Part shown: one piece after another, positions 7,581 to 11,837 of the stretch
How the letters are laid out: each line of letters starts with the position of its first letter
Numbering within the stretch: the first letter of the stretch is position 1
NCBI GenBank assembly: GCA_023255355.1
Contig: JALRIU010000067.1
Span: 1 to 11,837, forward strand
Source: Pseudomonadales bacterium
GTDB taxonomy: Bacteria; Pseudomonadota; Gammaproteobacteria; Pseudomonadales; JAHEIH01
Length of the DNA: 11,837 nt
Direction of reading: 5' to 3'
The notes under the pieces: model-generated
Database searches by the model: none
Told to the model about the DNA's origin: nothing
Seen by the model: the letters and a program-made list of their open reading frames with translations, nothing else
Program-made: the position numbers and the translations under genes

Positions 7581-7608
7581 AATATATCAAGGATGATCGA
7601 TCTTGCAA
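7581..7608 (-). promoter_or_regulatory. Candidate promoter of the rhamnulokinase gene
   Basis: On the minus strand, TTGCAA (7608-7603) and TATATT (7586-7581) are spaced 16 bp apart and match sigma-70 consensus boxes at 4/6 and 5/6 positions. Transcription would start near 7574, about 20 nt before the TTG start at 7554. This argues against translation from the upstream TTG at 7608. Confidence 0.4.
7588..7605. promoter_or_regulatory. Short dyad CAAG-N3-GATC-N3-CTTG
   Basis: CAAG (7588-7591), GATC (7595-7598) and CTTG (7602-7605) are arranged with exact twofold symmetry. The dyad falls between the -35 and -10 boxes of the rhaK promoter and overlaps the middle copy of the 20-bp-phased motif. It could be a repressor operator (for example LacI or DeoR type), an alternative reading of the same region to tandem activator sites. 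Such a short match could also be chance. Confidence 0.3.
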
Positions 7609-7616
7609 TCCTATGA

Positions 7617-7646
7617 TTGATTTTGATCGTTTTGCTTATTTATACT
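7617..7646 (+). promoter_or_regulatory. Candidate promoter of the rhaEW-rhaI-lldE operon
   Basis: TTGATT (7617-7622) and TATACT (7641-7646) are separated by 18 bp and match sigma-70 boxes at 4/6 and 5/6 positions. Transcription would begin near 7652, leaving a leader of about 34 nt before the rhaEW ATG at 7686. The -35 box overlaps the third copy of the phased motif. Confidence 0.5.
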
Positions 7647-7685
7647 GTTGTTTTCTCTTAAAGCGTCACAGCAACGGACCCAATT

Positions 7686-9875
7686 ATGGCAATCACTAAA
7701 ACCCTGCAACACGTCAACTATGCATGGGATGATACTAAGGCGGAGAAGCTTTCGCCACTTAACCAGCTAGTATATCGATCAAATATCCTTGGAGATGATC
7801 AACGTATTACGAATACTGGAGGTGGAAATACCTCTGCTAAATTAATGGAGATTGACCCGCTTACAGGTGAGTCAGTTGAGGTTTTGTGGGTCAAGGGTTC
7901 GGGCGGTGATTTGCGAACCTCTAAATCTGATAATTTTGCCTCACTTTACATGGATAAATTGCAGGCGATTCGTGGCGCTTATTATGCGTCTGCTGAGCAT
8001 GGCCCTAAGACTCAGATAGAAGATGATGTGGTGGCGATGTACAACCATGCAACCTTTAATCTCAATTCTCGCGCTCCCTCAATCGATACACCACTGCATG
8101 CTTTTATTCCTTATAAGCACGTTGATCACATGCACCCTAATGCTGTGATAGCAGTTGCAGCTAGTAAGCATTCTGAAAAATTGACCCAACAAATTTGGGG
8201 TGGTGAAATAGGTTGGTTACCATGGCAACGTCCTGGTTTTGATTTAGGGATGCAACTAGAAAAATTTTGCGCTGAAAATCCAAACGCTAAGGGTGCAATT
8301 TTAGGCGGTCATGGTGTTATCAATTGGTCTGATGATAATAAATCTTGTTACGACCTTTCGCTTGATATTATCGAAAAAGCGGCCAATTTTATCGCTCAGC
8401 ATGATAAGGGTGACATGACCTTTGGTGGGCAAAAATATGCACCATTGCCTGAAGTGAATCGTAGTAATGTACTTCGCCAAATTCTGCCTGTGCTCAGAGG
8501 TTTGGTCTCAGTGAGTGGCAAGCAAATCGCGACTTGCCAATGGGATGAAAACGTACAGCAGTTTGTAAATTCTGAAGACGCTCAAAGATTGAGTGAACTG
8601 GGTACATCTTGCCCCGATCATTTCTTAAGAACCAAAATCAAACCGATGTATGTCGCTTGGGATCCAGCTTCTGGTGATATTGATTCACTTAAGATCATGC
8701 TCAAGGATGGCGTTGCCGCCTACAGTGCAGATTACGAAACCTATTATGCAACATGTAAGCACCATAACTCTCCTAAGCTGCGTCCTTCAGCTCCGTCGGT
8801 GGTTTTGATTCCAGGTATCGGCATGATCGCTTTCGGAAAAAACAAGAGCGAATCGCGCGTTACTGCTGAGTTTTATAATTGCGCCATCGAAGTTATGAAA
8901 GGTGCCGAGGCAATCGATGAATACGTTGCGCTGCCACAGCAAGAAGCCTTTGATATTGAATATTGGCTACTCGAAGAAGCTAAATTACAACGTATGCCAA
9001 AAGAGAAATCCCTAGCACGTGATGTTGTCGTTGTCATTGGGGCAGGCGATGGTATTGGTAAAGCAACCGCGCTCCGCGTAGCACAAGAGGGTGCACATGT
9101 CGTATGCGCTGATTTAAGGTTAGAAGCGGCGCAACGTACCGCTGATCAACTGACCTCTATCTATGGCATGGGTATTGGTGTAGCAGGTAGCGGTATTTCT
9201 GGTTGTGGTCCAGCGATAGCCTGCGCAGTAGATATCACTAAACGTGAATCGGTAGCTGCGATGTTAAATCAGGTTGTACTGGGCTATGGTGGTATCGATA
9301 AAATTATCGTAACCGCCGGTGTATTCCTCGCGCCAGGTCAAAGTGGTATGGATAATGACACCATGTTCGACGTTAGTTTTGCCGTCAATGTTAAAGGTGG
9401 CTACATTATCGGTACCGAAGCGCAAAGTATTTGGAATGCACAAGGTTTCCGTGGTGCGATGGTGTTGACTACCAGTGTTAACGCGGCGGTTGCTAAAAAG
9501 GGCTCTCTTGCTTACGACACGAGTAAAGCTGCCGCTAACCATATGGTGCGAGAACTCGCTGTTGAGTTGGCTCCGTTAGTCAATGTTAATGGGTTAGCCC
9601 CAGCGACAGTGGTTAAGGGCAGTACTATGTTCCCGCGCGATCGAGTTATTGCTTCTTTGAGTAAATACAATATTGCCCACGATAGTTCAGAGCATGACGA
9701 TAGCTTGTTAACCAAGCTGTCTGAATTCTATGCACAAAGAACCTTGACCAAACTACCAATTACCCCTGAAGATCAAGCTGAAGCAGCTTATTTATTAATT
9801 TCAGGGCAATTATCTAAAACAACAGGCCAAATCATCAGTGTTGATGGTGGCTTACACGAAGCCTTCTTGCGCTAA
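7686..9875 (+). CDS. rhaEW: Bifunctional L-rhamnulose-1-phosphate aldolase / L-lactaldehyde dehydrogenase
   Basis: A 729-residue two-domain enzyme. Residues about 1-430 are a class II (zinc-type) aldolase domain predicted to split L-rhamnulose-1-phosphate into DHAP and L-lactaldehyde. It shows TNTGGGNTSAK, candidate metal-binding His residues in DHMHP (H148, H150) and H209 in GGHGV. Residues about 445-729 are a short-chain dehydrogenase with the Rossmann motif G452-A-G-D-G-I-G458, catalytic S597, and Y610-x3-K614, ending in a GGLHEAF tail like SDR C-termini. The fusion is known as RhaEW, where the SDR part (RhaW) oxidises L-lactaldehyde to L-lactate; database names also call it bifunctional aldolase/short-chain dehydrogenase. 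The start ATG 7686 has a weak GGA at 7676-7678. It is the first gene of the plus-strand rha operon, and rhaI begins 16 nt after its stop. Confidence 0.93.
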   Translation: MAITKTLQHVNYAWDDTKAEKLSPLNQLVYRSNILGDDQRITNTGGGNTSAKLMEIDPLTGESVEVLWVKGSGGDLRTSKSDNFASLYMDKLQAIRGAYYASAEHGPKTQIEDDVVAMYNHATFNLNSRAPSIDTPLHAFIPYKHVDHMHPNAVIAVAASKHSEKLTQQIWGGEIGWLPWQRPGFDLGMQLEKFCAENPNAKGAILGGHGVINWSDDNKSCYDLSLDIIEKAANFIAQHDKGDMTFGGQKYAPLPEVNRSNVLRQILPVLRGLVSVSGKQIATCQWDENVQQFVNSEDAQRLSELGTSCPDHFLRTKIKPMYVAWDPASGDIDSLKIMLKDGVAAYSADYETYYATCKHHNSPKLRPSAPSVVLIPGIGMIAFGKNKSESRVTAEFYNCAIEVMKGAEAIDEYVALPQQEAFDIEYWLLEEAKLQRMPKEKSLARDVVVVIGAGDGIGKATALRVAQEGAHVVCADLRLEAAQRTADQLTSIYGMGIGVAGSGISGCGPAIACAVDITKRESVAAMLNQVVLGYGGIDKIIVTAGVFLAPGQSGMDNDTMFDVSFAVNVKGGYIIGTEAQSIWNAQGFRGAMVLTTSVNAAVAKKGSLAYDTSKAAANHMVRELAVELAPLVNVNGLAPATVVKGSTMFPRDRVIASLSKYNIAHDSSEHDDSLLTKLSEFYAQRTLTKLPITPEDQAEAAYLLISGQLSKTTGQIISVDGGLHEAFLR

Positions 9876-9890
9876 TTTAGGAGAATTAAC

Positions 9891-11180
9891 ATGAACATGA
9901 TTGATGTTTCATTTGTTGCTGAACAAAACAGGAAGGCATCTACCGCGCTTGATGAGGATTATGCAGCACTAGGCGCTAAACTCTCCCGTCATGGTGTAGA
10001 CATTGATGCGATCACTTCAAAAGCTGCCGAATTTCAAGTCGCTGTACCCAGTTGGGGTACTGGTACCGGTGGAACCCGCTTTGCGCGTTTTCCAGGTGTT
10101 GGTGAGCCACGCAATATTTTTGAAAAGTTAGAGGATTGCGCGGTCATTAATCAGATGGTGCAATGTACAGGTGCGGTATCGCCGCATTTTCCATGGGACA
10201 AAGTGGACGATTTTAGCGAGTTGCGTCAAACAGCAGATGCACTAGGTTTGGCATTTGATGCGGTAAACTCGAACACATTTCAAGACCAAACAGGTCAAAA
10301 GCATTCATACAAATATGGTAGTTTGACGCATGTCGATCGTGCCACCCGTGATCAGGCGGTAGATCATAATCTTGAATGTATTGAATGGGGCAAAACACTA
10401 GGTTCCAAGGCACTTACTGTGTGGATTGGCGACGGTTCAAACTTTGCTGGTCAATCCCACTTTCAGCGTCAACTTGAGCGTTATTTGGAAAGTACTAAAC
10501 GAATCTATGCGGCGCTGCCCAGCGACTGGAATATGTTCCTAGAGCACAAAATGTTTGAACCTGCGTTCTACTCAACCGTTATCCAAGATTGGGGATCGAG
10601 TGTACTGTGCGCTATGGAGCTCGGAGATAAAGCGAAATCATTAGTAGATCTGGGACACCATGCTCCAAATGTGAATATCGAAATGATCGTATCGCGCTTG
10701 ATTCAATTCAAAAAATTAGCCGGTTTTCATTTTAATGATAGTAAGTACGGCGACGATGATTTGGACAGTGGCTCTTTGCATCCTTATCAACAGTTCTTAA
10801 TTTTTAACGAGCTCGTCGATGCAGAATATCGTCAACAAGAAGGTTTTAATCCCGCTTATATGCTTGATCAGTCGCATAATGTTACGGATCCAATTGAAAG
10901 TTTGATGAATTCGGCGGCTGAAGTGCAGCGTTCATATGTCAAAGCCTTGTTGATTGATCGTGAACGTTTGTATGGCTACCAAGAGAGCAATGATGCATTA
11001 ATGGCTGCTAATACCTTAAAAGCTGCCTTTAATCTTGATGTTGAACCTATTCTAGCTAAGGCACGGATGCAAAAGGGTGGTGCCATTGATCCTATTGCGA
11101 CTTACCGCGCTAGTGGATATAGGCAGATGGTGGGTGAAAAACGCCCGAGTAGCGGCCAAAGTGGTTCAGGCATCGTGTAG
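9891..11180 (+). CDS. rhaI: L-rhamnose isomerase, RhaI type
   Basis: Interconverts L-rhamnose and L-rhamnulose, the first cytosolic step of the pathway. The 429-residue protein has the xylose-isomerase-like TIM-barrel pattern of the RhaI family (Rhizobium/Pseudomonas stutzeri type), distinct from E. coli RhaA. Typical segments are VPSWGTGTGGTRFARFPG near residue 51, FLEHKMFEPAFYST, and GFHFNDSKYGDDDLD. E218, D253, H280 and D326 stand where, from memory, the P. stutzeri enzyme has metal ligands E219, D254, H281 and D327, each offset by one. The start ATG 9891 has a strong AGGAGA (9879-9884) 6 nt upstream; a second ATG at 9897 is less well placed. It sits between rhaEW and the lactate oxidation gene in one operon. 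Confidence 0.94.
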   Translation: MNMIDVSFVAEQNRKASTALDEDYAALGAKLSRHGVDIDAITSKAAEFQVAVPSWGTGTGGTRFARFPGVGEPRNIFEKLEDCAVINQMVQCTGAVSPHFPWDKVDDFSELRQTADALGLAFDAVNSNTFQDQTGQKHSYKYGSLTHVDRATRDQAVDHNLECIEWGKTLGSKALTVWIGDGSNFAGQSHFQRQLERYLESTKRIYAALPSDWNMFLEHKMFEPAFYSTVIQDWGSSVLCAMELGDKAKSLVDLGHHAPNVNIEMIVSRLIQFKKLAGFHFNDSKYGDDDLDSGSLHPYQQFLIFNELVDAEYRQQEGFNPAYMLDQSHNVTDPIESLMNSAAEVQRSYVKALLIDRERLYGYQESNDALMAANTLKAAFNLDVEPILAKARMQKGGAIDPIATYRASGYRQMVGEKRPSSGQSGSGIV

Positions 11181-11189
11181 GTAATCATT

Positions 11190-11837
11190 ATGAGCTCACG
11201 TGGAAAGGTTGGATTATTTGCCAGTTGTTCGGTTGATTTGTTTCGACCTAGCGTGGGTTTTGCCACAGCCAATTTGTTGGAATTTGCAGGTTTTGAGGTC
11301 GATGTTCCGCAACAATCATGTTGCGGTCAGGCGAATTTTAATAATGCTGACAATCTGACCGCGAAACAGCTTGCATGGCAGATTGTGGAAACCTTCGAAG
11401 GATATGATTACACCGTCATACCCTCCGGTTCCTGCGGTGGTATGATCAAATATCACTATCCTGAATTATTCGCTGATGATCATCGATTATATAGAGTTCA
11501 GGCGTTCTGTGATAAGGTTTTTGAGCTTGTCTCTTTTCTGGTAGCGTTTAATTGCCCTATCCCCAAAGCTGATCAAGCCATACAAGGCCTTAAGGTTACC
11601 TACCACGATAGTTGCGCAGGACTTCGCGAGATGGGCATTCAGCAACAACCTAGACAGCTCTTAAACCAACAGCATGCAGTAGAATTAATCGAAGTCGCTG
11701 ATAGTAATGTCTGTTGTGGTTTTGGTGGAACATTTTGTGTGAAAAATGGTGCTGTTTCTGAGCAGATGGCGCATCGTAAGATTGCCTCTATGCAAGCCTC
11801 GGGGGCTAAAACTGTTTTGGGCGGCGATGTTTCATGC
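11190..11837 (+). CDS. lldE: L-lactate oxidation iron-sulfur subunit (LldE/LutA), 3' end outside window
   Basis: Subunit of the three-part LldEFG (LutABC) complex that oxidises L-lactate to pyruvate. ATG 11190 opens a frame that runs 216 codons to the last base. AGGT (11179-11182), overlapping the rhaI stop codon, lies 7 nt upstream, so translation may be coupled to rhaI. The protein shows the two cysteine-rich CCG modules of the family: C13, QSCCGQ (C44, C45) and GSCGGM (C82), then YHDSC (C142), CCGFGGTF (C175, C176) and the final GGDVSC (C216). E. coli LldE has about 25-30 more residues after this last motif. Its place behind rhaEW fits removal of the lactate that RhaW makes. lldF and lldG would be expected just downstream. 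Confidence 0.93.
   Translation, partial: MSSRGKVGLFASCSVDLFRPSVGFATANLLEFAGFEVDVPQQSCCGQANFNNADNLTAKQLAWQIVETFEGYDYTVIPSGSCGGMIKYHYPELFADDHRLYRVQAFCDKVFELVSFLVAFNCPIPKADQAIQGLKVTYHDSCAGLREMGIQQQPRQLLNQQHAVELIEVADSNVCCGFGGTFCVKNGAVSEQMAHRKIASMQASGAKTVLGGDVSC

Larger units (their letters stand above)
7573..7625. promoter_or_regulatory. Three motif copies at exact 20-bp spacing in the divergent rha promoter region
   Basis: ATGATC starts at 7573 and 7593, and ATGATT at 7613, so the copies are exactly 20 bp apart. The last two extend to 13 bp, ATGATCGATCTTG (7593-7605) and ATGATTGATTTTG (7613-7625), matching at 11 of 13 positions. The third copy overlaps the -35 box of the rhaEW promoter and the second lies over the rhaK promoter. 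Direct repeats near 20-21 bp are typical of AraC-family activators such as RhaS/RhaR; that link is inference. Confidence 0.45.

Noticed and set aside
9264..9715. Minus-strand open frames within the dehydrogenase half of rhaEW
   Set aside because: They overlap a coding frame with intact SDR motifs and have no recognisable product or ribosome site.

Overview
The window reads as chromosomal DNA of a Gram-negative gammaproteobacterium with moderate-to-low GC, probably a polysaccharide-degrading (marine or plant-associated) member of an Alteromonadales- or Cellvibrionales-like group. The grounds are an E. coli PykA-type pyruvate kinase, an LldE/LutA-type lactate oxidation protein, a large outer-membrane-type lipoprotein glycosidase, and sigma-70-like promoters. 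The exact taxon cannot be fixed from the sequence alone.

Layout: (1) 1-2037 holds lower-glycolysis housekeeping genes, the 3' part of a glyceraldehyde-3-phosphate dehydrogenase gene followed 7-10 nt later by a complete pyruvate kinase gene (pykA), and then a terminator-like hairpin. (2) 2250-5870 encodes a 1206-residue GH78 alpha-L-rhamnosidase lipoprotein. (3) 5871-6183 is a short non-coding and decayed stretch with a perfect 28-bp palindrome (operator-like) and the 5' remnant of an FAD-dependent aromatic monooxygenase gene, frameshifted within its dinucleotide-binding motif and then cut off. (4) 6184-11837 is a divergent L-rhamnose catabolic cluster. An FGGY sugar kinase (rhamnulokinase-like) lies on the minus strand. 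On the plus strand are a bifunctional rhamnulose-phosphate aldolase/lactaldehyde dehydrogenase (RhaEW), an L-rhamnose isomerase of the RhaI type, and the start of an LldE/LutA-like subunit of the L-lactate oxidation complex, which runs off the window.

The genes form a coherent route. The surface rhamnosidase frees L-rhamnose, RhaI makes L-rhamnulose, the kinase makes L-rhamnulose-1-phosphate, and the aldolase half of RhaEW cleaves it to DHAP and L-lactaldehyde. The dehydrogenase half oxidises lactaldehyde to L-lactate, and the LldEFG complex (only LldE is visible) would oxidise lactate to pyruvate. DHAP enters lower glycolysis, whose gap and pyk genes happen to sit at the left edge. No rhamnose transporter, mutarotase or regulator is inside the window.

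Nothing here is a clearly new biological system. The most interesting signals are the palindrome left in front of a dead gene, three motifs spaced exactly 20 bp apart in the divergent rha promoter region, and the extra N-terminal region of the rhamnosidase. No RNA genes, CRISPR arrays or insertion sequences were recognised.
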